Assembly (NCBI GenBank): GCA_037974335.1
Contig: CM075760.1
Coordinates: forward strand, 13,536,345-13,600,344
DNA length: 64,000 nucleotides
Source of the DNA: Prionace glauca
Lineage: Eukaryota > Chordata > Chondrichthyes > Carcharhiniformes > Carcharhinidae
Direction: 5' to 3'
The notes under the pieces are model-generated. The model was given only the letters and a program-made list of their open reading frames with translations, searched no databases and was not told the DNA's origin. Positions 22,104 to 31,933 of this stretch are shown piece by piece (the first letter of the stretch is position 1; the number at the start of each line of letters is the position of its first letter). Position numbers and translations under genes: made by a program.

Positions 22104-22912
22104 GTGGGAAAGGATACACACATTCAGCAACTCTGTGAACACACCAGCGGGTTCACACCGGGGAGAGGCCGTTCACCTGCTCTGTGTGTGGGAAAGGATA
22201 CACACATTCAGCAACTCTGCGGACACACCAGCGGGTTCACACCGGGGAGAGGCCGTTCACCTGCTCTGTGTGTGGGAAAGGATACACACATTCAGCAACT
22301 CTGTGAACACACCAGCGGGTTCACACCGGGGAGAGGCCGTTCACCTGCTCTGTGTGTGGGAAAGGATACACACATTCAGCAACTCTGCGGACACACCAGC
22401 GGGTTCACACCGGGGAGAGACTGTTCACCTGCTCTGTGTGTGGGAAAGGATACACACATTCAGCAACTCTGTGAACACACCAGCGGGTTCACACCGGGGA
22501 GAGGCCGTTCACCTGCTCTGTGTGTGGGAAAGGATACACACATTCAGCAACTCTGCGGACACACCAGCGGGTTCACACCGGGGAGAGGCCGTTCACCTGC
22601 TCTGTGTGTGGGAAAGGATACACACATTCAGCAACTCTGCGGACACACCAGCGGGTTCACACCGGGGAGAGACCGTTCACCTGCTCTGTGTGTGGGAAAG
22701 GATACACACATTCAGCAACTCTGTGAACACACCAGCGAGTTCACACCGGGGAGAGGCTGTTCACCTGCTCTGTGTGTGGGAAAGGATACACACATTCAGC
22801 AACTCTGCGGACACACCAGCGAGTTCACACCGGGGAGAGACTGTTCACCTGCTCTGTGTGTGGGAAAGGATACACACATTCAGCAACTCTGCGGACACAC
22901 CAGCGAGTTCAC
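22104..22912 (+). repeat. 84-bp zinc-finger satellite after the Penelope insertion, nine units plus the rest of unit 113
   Basis: It is the same unit as before the insertion. In the finger frame CGG (Arg in the recognition helix) is replaced by TGA at about 22135, 22303, 22471 and 22723. The first three are exactly 168 bp apart, giving a two-unit higher-order repeat. The same change is at about 20789, just before the Penelope element. Confidence 0.9.
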
Positions 22913-23422
22913 ACCGGGGAGAGACTGTTCACCTGCTCTGTGTGTGGGCAGGGATTCAGTCAGCTATCCAACCTGCGCACACACCAGCGAGTTCACAGTG
23001 GGGAGAAGCCCTTTGCCTGCTCTGAGTGCGGCAAGCGATTCACTCAGTCGTGCAGTTTACTGAAACACCAGCGTGTTCACACCAACGAGAGGCCTTTTAA
23101 ATGCTCGGATTGTGGTAGCGTCTTCGTAACCTCTTCAGATCTCACGGTGCACCAGCGCACTCACACCGAGGAGAGACCCTTCGTCTGCTCTCACTGCGCA
23201 AAGACGTTCAAAACATCGTCCCACCTTCAGACCCACCAGCGAATTCACACGGGGGAGAGACCCTTCCCCTGTCCCACCTGTGGGAAGAGATTCAATGCTA
23301 CGTCTAACCTGAGGACCCACCAGCGAGTTCACCCGGGGGAGAGGCCATTCTCCTGCTCGGTGTGTGGGAAGGGATTCACTCTGCTGTGTAACCTGCAGAG
23401 ACACCAGCGACTTCACAGCTAA
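22913..23422 (+). CDS. Terminal six divergent zinc fingers of the duplicated gene (fragment)
   Basis: The frame is open from 22772 to 23422 and covers two uniform fingers and the six divergent fingers, which are almost identical to 9523-10025. Differences seen: CSRCGQRF became CSVCGQGF, and one linker HTGERP became HTEERP. All zinc ligands remain. No start codon or promoter is evident for this part alone, so it is listed as part of a broken gene. Confidence 0.5.
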   Translation, partial: TGERLFTCSVCGQGFSQLSNLRTHQRVHSGEKPFACSECGKRFTQSCSLLKHQRVHTNERPFKCSDCGSVFVTSSDLTVHQRTHTEERPFVCSHCAKTFKTSSHLQTHQRIHTGERPFPCPTCGKRFNATSNLRTHQRVHPGERPFSCSVCGKGFTLLCNLQRHQRLHS

Positions 23423-23939
23423 CTCTACAGGGGTGGGGCCCTTTTCCAAACCAACAAAAACCGGGACGTTTGTACCTCCTGGAAATACCTTGACCAATCC
23501 AGATCGACCCACTGGGTTTAAACTTGGACAAGACCTTAGAAATGAACTGTTCCTCGGTGCATTCTCCATAACAACAACTTGTTCGACGGGTTGATGGGTT
23601 TTTGATAAGAGAGGGGATTAAGGGTTATGGGGAGAGGGCGGGAAGGTGGAGCTGAGTCACGACAGATCAGCCATGATCTTATTGAATGGCGGGGCAGGCT
23701 CGAAGGGCTAGATGGCCTACTCCTGCTCCTATTTCTTATGTTCTTACTTGTGGTAAACTCACAGTGAGACATTTTTTGCAGATGAGTCTAAGCTGATTAC
23801 AGGGACGGTTACTTTCAGCGCTGCAGTCAGTGAGCTAATGTTTAATGTAAAAATGGCCAAACGCTCTGAGGGAGGCCTGAAACAAAGACAATTCGATATA
23901 TAGAATATACAATCATTACAATGGAATTGAGACGTTAAG
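23423..23939 (+). other. Duplicated 3' flank
   Basis: It is near-identical to 10026-10540, including the LINE tail at 23590-23752. It marks the right end of the tandem duplication. Confidence 0.6.
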
Positions 23940-24010
23940 GGGTTCACAAAGAACAACACAGCACGGGAAACAGGCCCTTCGGCCCAACGAGCCCGCACCA
24001 CCGTCAATTA
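23940..24010 (-). mobile_element. Short CR1-type LINE fragment (antisense)
   Basis: It contains the GGAAACAGGCCCTTCGGCCC signature of these elements in antisense and starts exactly where homology to the first copy ends. Confidence 0.55.
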
Positions 24011-24059
24011 ACACCCCATGATCTCGGCCATTTGTTAAAAAAGGTTTTACAAGCTTTGG

Positions 24060-25000
24060 GATGCTACAAGCTTACAAGTGGAGGGATGGGTTAGCAAGTT
24101 CGCTGATGACACGAAGGTCGGCGGTGTTGTGGATGGTCTGGAAGGATGTCAAAAGTTGCAGCAGGACATAGATAGGATGCAGGAATGGGCGGAGAAGTGG
24201 CAGATGGACTTCAACGCGGATAAATGTGTAGTCGTCCATTTCGGCAGAACCAACGGGATGAACGAGTACACTATCAAGGGCAGGGGTCTTAGTAGCGTTG
24301 AAGAGCAGAAGGATCTCGGGGTCCGGGTCCACAGGACTCTTAAATCGGCCTCGCAGGTGGAGGAGGTGGTCAAGAATGCGTACGGTGTACTGGCCTTCAT
24401 TAATCGAGGGATTGAGTTTAGGAGTCGGGAGGTAATGCTGCAACTTTACAGGACCCTTGTCAGGCCTCATTTGGAGTACTGTGCGCAGTTCTGGTCGCCT
24501 CACTATAGGAAAGACGTAGAAGCTATTGAGAGGGTGCAGAAGAGATTTACAAGGATGTTGCCTGGACTGGGAGGCATGCCTTATGAAGATAGGTTGAGGG
24601 AGCTGGGACTCTTTTCCCTGGAGAGGCAAAGGTTGAGAGGCGACCTGATAGAGGTTTATAAAATGTTGAGAGGAATAGATAGGGTGGATTCTCAGAGGCT
24701 ATTTCCCCGGGTTGAAATGGTTGCTACGAGAGGACACAGATTTAAGGTGCGGGGAGGGAAGTACAGAGGTGATGTTAGGGGTAAGTTTTTCACTCAGAGG
24801 GTGGTGAGTGAATGGAATCGGCTGCCGTCAGTGGTGGTGGAGGTGAACTCGCTGGGGTCTTTTAAAAGACTTCTGGATGAGTATATGGGGTTTAATGGGA
24901 TTGGGGGTTATAGATAGGTCTATAGATTGGTGGGGTTGATGTGATCGGCGCAACTCGAGGGCCGAAGGGCCTGTTTGTGCTGTAATGTTCTATGTTCTAA
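24060..25000 (+). mobile_element. CR1-type LINE 3' third with reverse transcriptase palm (FADD)
   Basis: An open frame at 24078-24917 encodes the reverse transcriptase from the catalytic FADD motif (SKFADDTKVGG) through LQLYRTLVRPHLEYCAQFWS to the C-terminus ([13 protein letters not shown]...GFNGIGGYR). A short 3' UTR ends in AATGTTCTATGTTCTAAG. The upstream fingers, thumb and endonuclease parts are absent. The long open frame suggests a young, 5'-truncated copy. Confidence 0.9.
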
Positions 25001-25510
25001 GCTGAGATCCTGCAGTATTCCAAACGCCGCTGGATGTTTGAAAATGAAGAGAAAAGTCTCCGTTAGCTGAAAAGCTGGGATTAACTGCACCTTGCTTGAA
25101 ACATCAGCTTGTGCTGATATCAGTTTGTACTCCCTTATTCTGCACTGTCACCCTGGTTTTGTCAAGAACAAAACTCTCTCTTTATTAAAGCAGTCTAGAC
25201 CGGACCTGGCTTAACTGCTGTCTTTGAAGGACAAAACATTTGCTGAACGTGCTGAGATATAAATGAGAAGGGTTGCTATCTCACACTGGAACAACGGTGG
25301 ATGTGGAGTTCACTCACATTTGGTGTTGCTGAGCACGGGATCTGGGTGAAGTTATACTGTGTGGACGTGACTAATTGCTGTAGAGAGGGGAGAGATTCCC
25401 TCCCGTTTGAGGTAGGATCGCTCGGCGAAGCTCAGAACGCTGTCCCGAGGTAGGAAAGCGATCCAGCAAAGAGCTTCTACTTGCTTCAAAATAAAGGACT
25501 GAGTTTTCCT
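25001..25510. other. Intergenic sequence, nothing recognised
   Basis: This is single-copy-looking sequence with no convincing coding frame or repeat. Confidence 0.4.
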
Positions 25511-25825
25511 ATAGAACATAGAACATTACAGCACAAACAGGCCCTTCGGCCCTCGAGTTGCACCGATCACATCAACCCCACCAATCTATAGACCTATCTA
25601 TAACCCCCAATCCCATTAAACCCCATATACTCATCCAGAAGTCTTTTAAAAGACCCCAGCGAGTTCACCTCCACCACCGACGACGGCAGCCGATTCCATT
25701 CACTCACCACCCTCTGAGTGAAAAACTTACCCCTAACATCACCTCTGTACTTCCCTCCCCGCACCTTAAATCTGTGTCCTCTCGTAGCGACCATTTCAAC
25801 CCGGGGAAATAGCCTCTGAGTGAGA
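25511..25825 (-). mobile_element. CR1-type LINE 3' end, inverted relative to 24060-25000
   Basis: The minus strand encodes the same C-terminus ([18 protein letters not shown]..., GFNGIGGYR), differing by one residue in what I compared, and ends in TAGAACATAGAACATT. The two copies form an inverted pair about 500 bp apart. Confidence 0.85.
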
Positions 25826-25848
25826 AACTTAGGAGTGTCCCCCCTCTC

Positions 25849-25932
25849 ACCAGGTGGGAGGACTGTTTAAACCCCTTCCCGCACTCGGGGCAGGAAAACG
25901 GTCTCTCCTTGCTGTGGACTTGCCGGTGTGTG
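25849..25932 (-). pseudogene. Isolated C2H2 finger of the minus-strand gene type
   Basis: On the minus strand it encodes [20 protein letters not shown] and then FKQSSHLV, which matches parts of fingers 14-16 of the gene at 1984-4188. It is wedged between two LINE pieces and has neither a start nor further fingers. It is most likely a relic of array rearrangement or a captured fragment. Confidence 0.6.
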
Positions 25933-26289
25933 GGATAGAGATGGAGAGACTCTTCCCGCTCAGAAAAGACAGTAGGACTAGGGGGCACAGCCTCAAGATA
26001 AAGGGGGGGGCGGTTTAGAACAGAGTTGAGGAGGAACTTCTTCACTCAAAGGGTGGTGAATCTCTGGAATTCTCTGCCCGTTGAAGTGGTGGAGGCTGCC
26101 TCGCTAAATATTTTTAAGAAACGGGTTGATGGGTTTTTGATAAGAGAAGGGATTAAGGGTTATAGGGAGAGGGCGGGAAGGTGGAACTGAGCCACGACAG
26201 ATCAGCCATGATCTTATTGAATGGCGGGGCAGGCTCGAAGGGCCAGATGGCCTACTCCTGCTCCTATTTCTTATGTTCTTATGTTCTAA
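25933..26289 (+). mobile_element. CR1-type LINE 3' end
   Basis: The plus strand encodes [19 protein letters not shown] and ends in CTTATGTTCTTATGTTCTAA at about 26289. It is the same family as 10541-11165. Confidence 0.8.
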
Positions 26290-26455
26290 CATACCATACG
26301 CTTTCCTCATCACATTCTGCACCTGCACCAACACCTTCAGGGACTTGTGTACCTGCACCCCCAGGTCTCTCTGCGTATCTATACTCCGGATAGTTCTACC
26401 TTTTATCGTATAACTCCCCTCCACATTATTCCGGCCAAAGTGCATCATCCCAGCG
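26290..26455 (-). mobile_element. CR1-type LINE internal fragment (antisense)
   Basis: The minus strand encodes HFGRNNVEGSYTIKGRTIRS and then DLGVQVHKSL, which lies upstream of the reverse transcriptase C-terminus. Confidence 0.7.
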
Positions 26456-27235
26456 GTTCTGAATCCTCACTGCACCCCCGCCCACTCAACCCCCCTCCTC
26501 CCCACCCTCCCCACACGCCATCTCATTGATGAATGTCCTCTATGGAATGGAGATTAGTGTCTGGTGTTAGTCTGGGGACAGGGAGGTTGGGGGGGGTGGG
26601 GTGGAGTTGCCGGGGAGAGAGATGGGACGAGGGGAGGGAGGCGTTGGGGGGCGTGGAGGGATGGAGGGGGGAGGGCATGGGAAATTGTGATAGGTACTGG
26701 GATAAAAATGTCCATGGAATACTCGCCCTAAACTCCCATTGAGTTACTTCCAGAGTCAGATTGCAGCTGGGAACGGAAAATTGGAGAGTCTGTGATTCCA
26801 CTGAATAAAATCCAGTGTCAGCACTGGACAGTGAGATTGGGTCTAATCACTCAGATCAGTGCACAGAAAGTCACTGTGAGGCCTTCATGCAATCTGCAGT
26901 GTGTGTGTTTTATAGATCAGACTGAGTTAGGGATGGAAATGTGCTGTAGTCAAAAATTAGAACAAGAAACTACATTTAAATCTGCACAGAACAGAACATA
27001 GAGACTGGGTTCAGCTGGAATTCTGAAGGGGCTGAGGATAAAGATGCGAGTTGAAAAAATGGAAAGTTCAGCGAAAACAAGATACATGTCCAATTATAAT
27101 GAACAATTATTTAATAATACCTGGATGAGAAAGTAGACAAATCTTTCAATCAATAAAAGATAAGGTTATAAAATAATTAGCTGGTAATCGACATATTTAC
27201 TGGCGGGAGGTATTAAATCCACTATCCTCCGGCCA
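26456..27235. other. Intergenic sequence, no gene seen
   Basis: A G-rich stretch (26,580-26,690, GGAGGTTGGGGGGGGTGGGG and similar) could form G-quadruplexes. The rest is unremarkable. Confidence 0.4.
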
Positions 27236-27707
27236 GATTTCCCTGTGAATATTACTGACAGGGAGATTAATGCAGTTGCTTTCCAAATTGTTCCCTTTCT
27301 GGAGAAACAGGAAAATAAATTTCCCCCAAATCTCTCCTCAAACCTGCTGCACTTTCTTGTGATTAGAGTGATACATCACCACCATCTGCTGGCGTCCCCC
27401 TGTAACTGCAGGCGCTGGTGTTTGTGAGTCTGGGAACCGCTGGAAGGTGAATATTGAAGGATATTATCAGTGATTGGAGTTTCCAGAAGGAGTTCCCCTT
27501 TTTCTATAACCTGACACCGCACATAAACCGTGTTCTTCACTCCCCACAGGGGGATATTGTCTGGAGATTGAAGTTGGGATTATTTCAGACTGCAAATTGT
27601 ACATTCGATACAGTTATCAGATCCCTTCAAATGATAGTGTTTTCAATCGTGAAAATATCATTGCGTGAAATTCAGATAATTATAATGGAAATATTAACGT
27701 TTATTTC

Positions 27708-27762
27708 TTAGTGTCACAAGTAGGATTACATTAACATTGCAATGAAGTTACTGTGACAAACC
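27708..27762 (-). mobile_element. Short repeat of the TTACATTAACA(C/T)TGCAATG type
   Basis: GATTACATTAACATTGCAAT followed by GAAGTTACTGTGA is shared with 60583-60655 and 60775-60845. It looks like the antisense 3' end of a shark interspersed repeat. Confidence 0.5.
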
Positions 27763-27784
27763 GTTCGCAGGATCTGTGTGTATG

Positions 27785-28170
27785 TTCGCACGCTTGTAAG
27801 TCTGTGTGTGTGTGTGTGTGTGTTTGTCTGTGTGTGTGTGTGTGTGTGTGCCCCTGTAAGTCTGTTTGTGTGTGTGTTTGTCAGTGTGTGCGTGTGTTTG
27901 TCAGTGTGTGTGCGTATGACCCTGTAAGTCTGTGTATGTGTGTGTGTGTGTGTGCCCCTGTAAGTCTGTGTATGTGTGTGTGTGTGTGTGCCCCTGTAAG
28001 TCTGTGTATGTGTGTGTGTGTGTGTGCCCCTGTAAGTCTGTGTATGTGTGTGTGTGTGCGCTCTCCTGTAAGTCTCTGTGTGTGTGTTTGTCAGTATGTG
28101 TGTGTGTGCCTCTGTACGTCTGTGTATGTGTGTGTGTGTATGTGTGTGTGTGTGTGTGTGTGTCCCTTGT
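27785..28170. repeat. TG microsatellite with CCCCTGTAAGTCTGTGTATG interruptions
   Basis: Blocks of (TG)n are separated by a repeated CCCCTGTAAGTCTGTGTATG motif with a period of about 48 bp. Confidence 0.9.
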
Positions 28171-28822
28171 AAATGTCTCTGCCCTTGTGCCCTTTTAAAA
28201 CAAAACCTTGAAAATTTCTGACAAACGAAGTACAGAGGGCAGAAAAGTTTACACACTAAGATTCTGAATGTGATTAACATCTGACAACTGCATCGAATGT
28301 ACAATTTGCAGTCTGAAATAATCCCAACTTCAATCTCCGGACAATATCCCCCTGTGGGGAATGAAGAACACGATTTATGTGCGGTGTCAGGTTATAAAAA
28401 GGGGGGGGGGGAGGGGGAACTCCTTCTGGAAACTCCAATCACGGATAATATCGTTCAATATTCACATTTCAGTGGTTCCCAGACTCACAAATACCAGCGC
28501 CTGCAGTTACAGTGAGCCGCCAGAAGATGGTGGTGCTGTATCACTCTAATCACAAAAAAGTGCAGCAGGTTTGAGGAGAGATTTGGGGGAAATTTATTTC
28601 CCTGTTTCTCCAGACAGGGAACAATTAGTAAAGCAACTGCATTAATCTCTCTGTCTGTAATATTCATTTTTACGGCCTTTATTAACATTGTGTCAGTCCT
28701 GGATAGATAAAATATTCCCATTTTGAAGCTTTTGGTCTACATTATACAAGTTACCCTGATGCAGGAAAAGACCACCGGAGTTGGAATGAAAATGTTGAAC
28801 CCTCATTCCTGTCACGATTTTC

Positions 28823-28870
28823 ACTGACTTTTTACTGTGTTTACGCCAGTCCAACGCCGGCATACCCACA
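28823..28870 (+). mobile_element. 48-bp Penelope-like tail with 11-bp target duplication
   Basis: ACTTTTTACTGTGTTTACGC and CAGTCCAACGCCGGCATACC are identical to the tail at 22055-22100. TCACGATTTTC flanks both sides (28812-28822 and 28871-28881). Confidence 0.75.
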
Positions 28871-28881
28871 TCACGATTTTC

Positions 28882-29379
28882 CCTGCCAGTTATAAACATC
28901 AACAGATTTCACATTTATTTAGCAGGAAAGGTTTTGGTGTTGGTTCTTGCGCAACAGGCGGTCCCTAAAACACAATAAACAAAGAGGTTAAATGTTGCTT
29001 CAATTGTTTCTGTTGGTTATTCTCTTTCTCTTATGAACGCGCATCTCTGACATCTCCTCCAGTCACACAACCCTGTGAGATGTCTGTACTGATGTTATTG
29101 TGGCATCATGAGCCTTCCACATACAACGTGAGTTCCATCTATAAATTCTCATCTTGAACATTTCCATTGAAATTTCAAGGCGAGCAGAGCTTTTTGAGCA
29201 GAATGGTTCAGATTCCCATCCCCTTTAATGTGAACAAGTTGTTTCTGATTTCACTACAGAGGTTGTCTATTAAACATTGACTGAACACAGGGGGTGAATG
29301 TGAGAAGCTGCAGTTTCCAGTTGAAGAGGTTCCCAGTGTCTCTGAGCAGCTGAACTGGGGAAACCTTTGGGCAGAGACT
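28882..29379. other. Intergenic sequence, no gene seen
   Basis: No recognised repeat or frame. It leads into the CpG-rich region. Confidence 0.35.
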
Positions 29380-30010
29380 GTCCTGCTGCTATTTCCCTTC
29401 CTGACCACCGGGGGTCCCTGTAACACGCCCGGGCGCTGCTCCGCCCAGTGTCACCTCTTGCCCACTCCGGCCCGGCCGCTGCTCGTTGGCGGAACATCCG
29501 GGGCCTGTAGAGAGGCGGGGACAGCCGCCATATTGCAGTGACGTCACCTTCAGCCCCTCCCCCCGTCGAGGGAAAAGCGGCGGTTCAGAAATGTAGAAAG
29601 TGAGAGAAATTCCCACCCGGAAATCCCGCCCGGAGCGGAATTAAAATTAAATAAAATACATATTTTTATAAAGAGGCAGGTGGCGGAACCGCGCATGTGC
29701 TGTAGTATTTTCCCAGAGCGCACCGCGCGGGGGTGACTGAAAAACAGACGGAATAAAAACAGAAACGATTTTCCCGAATGGAGAAGGAACCGAAAGTCTG
29801 ACGGGTGAGGATGTGAATAATAATCATCAAGATTCAACATATTAAAAGATTCAAATGTAACTGCCTGGGCGCATGTGCAGGAGGGGAATTCCCCCAGAGT
29901 GGAGCGCGCGGGACGCCGTCTCCCTTGGCAACGCAAGATGGCCGCCGGCGGTGGTGTGAATGTGGCGCAGGCGCAGTGAGGTCTGCCTGCAGCCCATTGT
30001 CCAGATTGCC
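29380..30010. promoter_or_regulatory. Second CpG-rich promoter-like region, gene unassigned
   Basis: It is CpG-dense, with a perfect CRE (TGACGTCA, 29539-29546), GCCGCCATATTG next to it, CCGGAA ETS-like sites near 29620, NRF1-like CGCGCATGTGC (about 29691), GCGCATGTGC (about 29869) and GCGCAGGCGCA (about 29964), and AAGATGGCCGCC (about 29935, YY1-like). Possible 5' exons on either strand could not be defined. Confidence 0.5.
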
Positions 30011-30184
30011 CCCCAGTGGATGTGGTAGGGAGGTGCAGCAGATGGAGCAACAATCCCAGTTTCAATGGGGGGAGAGAAGCTGCAATGCTGCTCCCTGTTG
30101 TTCACTCCTGTCCCCAGTCTCAGCATTGCAGAGTGTTTAAACAAGAGGGTGCATTGTCACAGCAGCAGGGTCTCCATGTCCTTC

Positions 30185-30480
30185 CAGTAGTAAGGTGACC
30201 AGAACTGGACGCAGTTCTCCAAATGCGGTCTAACCAACGTTCTGTACAACTGCAGCATTAGACGCCAGCTCTTATACTATATACCCCTTCCTATAAAGGC
30301 TAGCATTCTGTAAGCTTTCTTCGCAACTTTCTCCACCTGTGTTGCCACCTTCAGAGACAAGAACACTTGCACTCCTGGGCCCCTTTGCATTTCTACACTC
30401 TTAACTGGTCTTCCCTTTATCATGTAACTCCTCTCTACACTATTCCTTCCAAAATGCATCACCTCACATTTATCAGGATC
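30185..30480 (-). mobile_element. CR1-type LINE fragment (antisense)
   Basis: It carries AAGGTGACCAGAACTGGACG in antisense and, on the minus strand, MMHFGRNSVERSYMIKGRPV. It is diverged and old. Confidence 0.65.
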
Positions 30481-30629
30481 AAAATATATCTTGAGAAATT
30501 TGCCTACCTTGGAATTGCTCTCGCAGAGATATTACCACGATGCCCTTTCAACATTGATAGAGTACTTACAGCAGAGAAGAAGGCTGTTTTGAAGCGTCAT
30601 GTGTGTGTTGGCTCTCTAAAGGACCAATT

Positions 30630-30960
30630 CATCCAATAACATTCTGTACCCCACAGTCTAGCATTTTGTTCATTTTCAGACAATTATCCAATCCCATTTT
30701 GAACCCATTAATTGGCTCTGCCTGCAGCACACTCTCAAACAGCACATTCCAGGTCTGGGTCACTCACTGTCTGAAAATGTTTTTTCCTGATGTCTCCATG
30801 TTTCCTTCACCAATTTACTTCAACCCGCTCCCTCTGTGTCAAAATCCTTCTGCCATTGAAAGTTTCTCTCTATCTACTCTGTCAAGACCCCTCAGGATTT
30901 TGAATGCCTCATTACAGTCACATCAGCAACTTTCTGTGAAGAAAATTAGTCCCAAACTCT
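30630..30960 (-). mobile_element. Old LINE fragment (antisense), another subfamily
   Basis: The style matches CR1-like antisense 3' regions (TTCCAGGTCTGGGTCACTCA, CCTGATGTCTCCATG). It is much decayed. Confidence 0.45.
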
Positions 30961-31202
30961 CCAAAATATGTTTGCCACTGAAGTTTCTGATCTCTGGAAT
31001 TATTCTCGTGTTTTCCTCCTGCATCCAGTCCTCTGATTTTACATTCTGCCTTACGTTCGGTCAGTTAGTGCTAGCTTGAACACATGAAACACCCTTCATG
31101 CCCTGGAGTGAAGATTCGGAGCAAATTCATTTCTCATTTCTGGCGGACTAAGGGGAATCAGACAAGGTTAAGGGCAGTTTAAATGCTGCTGGTCCTCCAT
31201 AA
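30961..31202. other. Intergenic sequence, nothing recognised
   Basis: No frame or repeat is identified. Confidence 0.35.
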
Positions 31203-31630
31203 GGACATAAGAAAGAAACATGAGAAATAGGAGCAGGAGTAGGCCATCTAGCCCTTCGAGTCTGCCCCGCCATTCAATAAGATCATGGCTGATCTGAAGT
31301 GGATCAGTTCCACTTTCCCGCTTTCTCCCCATAACCCTTAATTCCCTTGTCTGTCAAAATCTACCCGTGTCTTAAATATATTCAACGAGGTAGCCTCCAC
31401 CACTTCAATGGGCAGAGAATTCCAAAGATTCACCATCCCTTTGAGTGAAGAAGTTCCTCCTCAACTCTGACATAAAGTGCACCTCTCCCCCCTCCTTATC
31501 TTGAGGCTGTGCTCTCTAGTCCTGCTATCCTTTCTAAGTGGGAAGAATCCCTCTCCCTCTACCCTATCCATCCCTTTCATTATCTTATACGTCTCTATAA
31601 CATCCCCCCTCATCCTTCTAAACTCCATGA
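31203..31630 (-). mobile_element. CR1-type LINE 3' end (antisense)
   Basis: It has the same signature as 10541-11165: AAATAGGAGCAGGAGTAGGC at the left and RRMRGDVIETYKIM on the minus strand at the right. Confidence 0.75.
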
Positions 31631-31734
31631 CAGACCAGTTTATGAGTGAATTCACTGAGGTTCTCCTCATTCTTCATTCATTCTGTCTCTGGATTTGATC
31701 AGAAAAAGGCAGAGATGAAGGTGTCTTTACACGG

Positions 31735-31905
31735 GTGGGTCACTGGGTGGCGCAGTGACTCTGTCTCTAAAGGGTCCTGAGTTCAACCACATCCCACCCA
31801 TGACTGGGGGGGACATGCCTATCTGGGAAAGGGGGGGAAACCGGATCATGGGGAAATGGAGCGGAGTTGATGGGTTTAGGAGAACGGAATTAAGCCAAGA
31901 CAGGG
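31735..31905 (+). mobile_element. Probable tRNA-derived SINE
   Basis: The head has A-box-like GGTGGCGCAGTGACT and B-box-like GAGTTCAACCAC about 45 bp apart, followed by a non-tRNA body. It lies just beyond the IgM membrane-form poly(A) site. Confidence 0.45.
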
Positions 31906-31916
31906 ATGGTTAAATT

Positions 31917-31933
31917 TTTATTCAAAATTTATT
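31917..31933 (-). terminator. IGHM: Poly(A) signals for the membrane IgM transcript
   Basis: Two AATAAA hexamers on the minus strand (31928-31933 and 31917-31922) lie about 450 nt after the TM2 stop codon. Confidence 0.6.

Larger units (their letters stand above)
11329..23422 (+). pseudogene. Expanded, broken tandem copy of the 20-finger zinc-finger gene
   Basis: It begins with the same ATG and degenerate first finger as the gene at 8352 and ends with the same six divergent fingers and stop. The 13-unit finger block has grown to about 122 units. The finger frame is open from 11329 to about 12587, some 14 uniform fingers, where a 2-bp insertion (GGGGAGAGAGG) shifts it. Further length changes lie at about 17033, 18127, 19038 and 20483. 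TGA replaces a zinc Cys codon in at least nine units (first in the finger frame at 14709; others at 14877, 14961, 17143, 17227, 17395, 17647, 17731 and 18067). From the ATG a 1602-codon frame stays open to 16137, but beyond 12587 it reads a non-finger repeat. A Penelope-like element splits unit 113. It probably makes no full-length zinc-finger protein. Small length changes could be sequencing errors in such an array, but the recurrent nonsense codons are not explained that way. Confidence 0.75.
27240..28675. repeat. Imperfect inverted repeat (arms about 390 bp) around a TG microsatellite
   Basis: 27240-27625 and 28275-28675 are reverse complements with a few indels; for example GAGATTAATGCAGTTGC at 27263 pairs with GCAACTGCATTAATCTC at 28633. 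The spacer holds (TG)n tracts. This may be a fold-back element or an inverted duplication. Confidence 0.75.
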
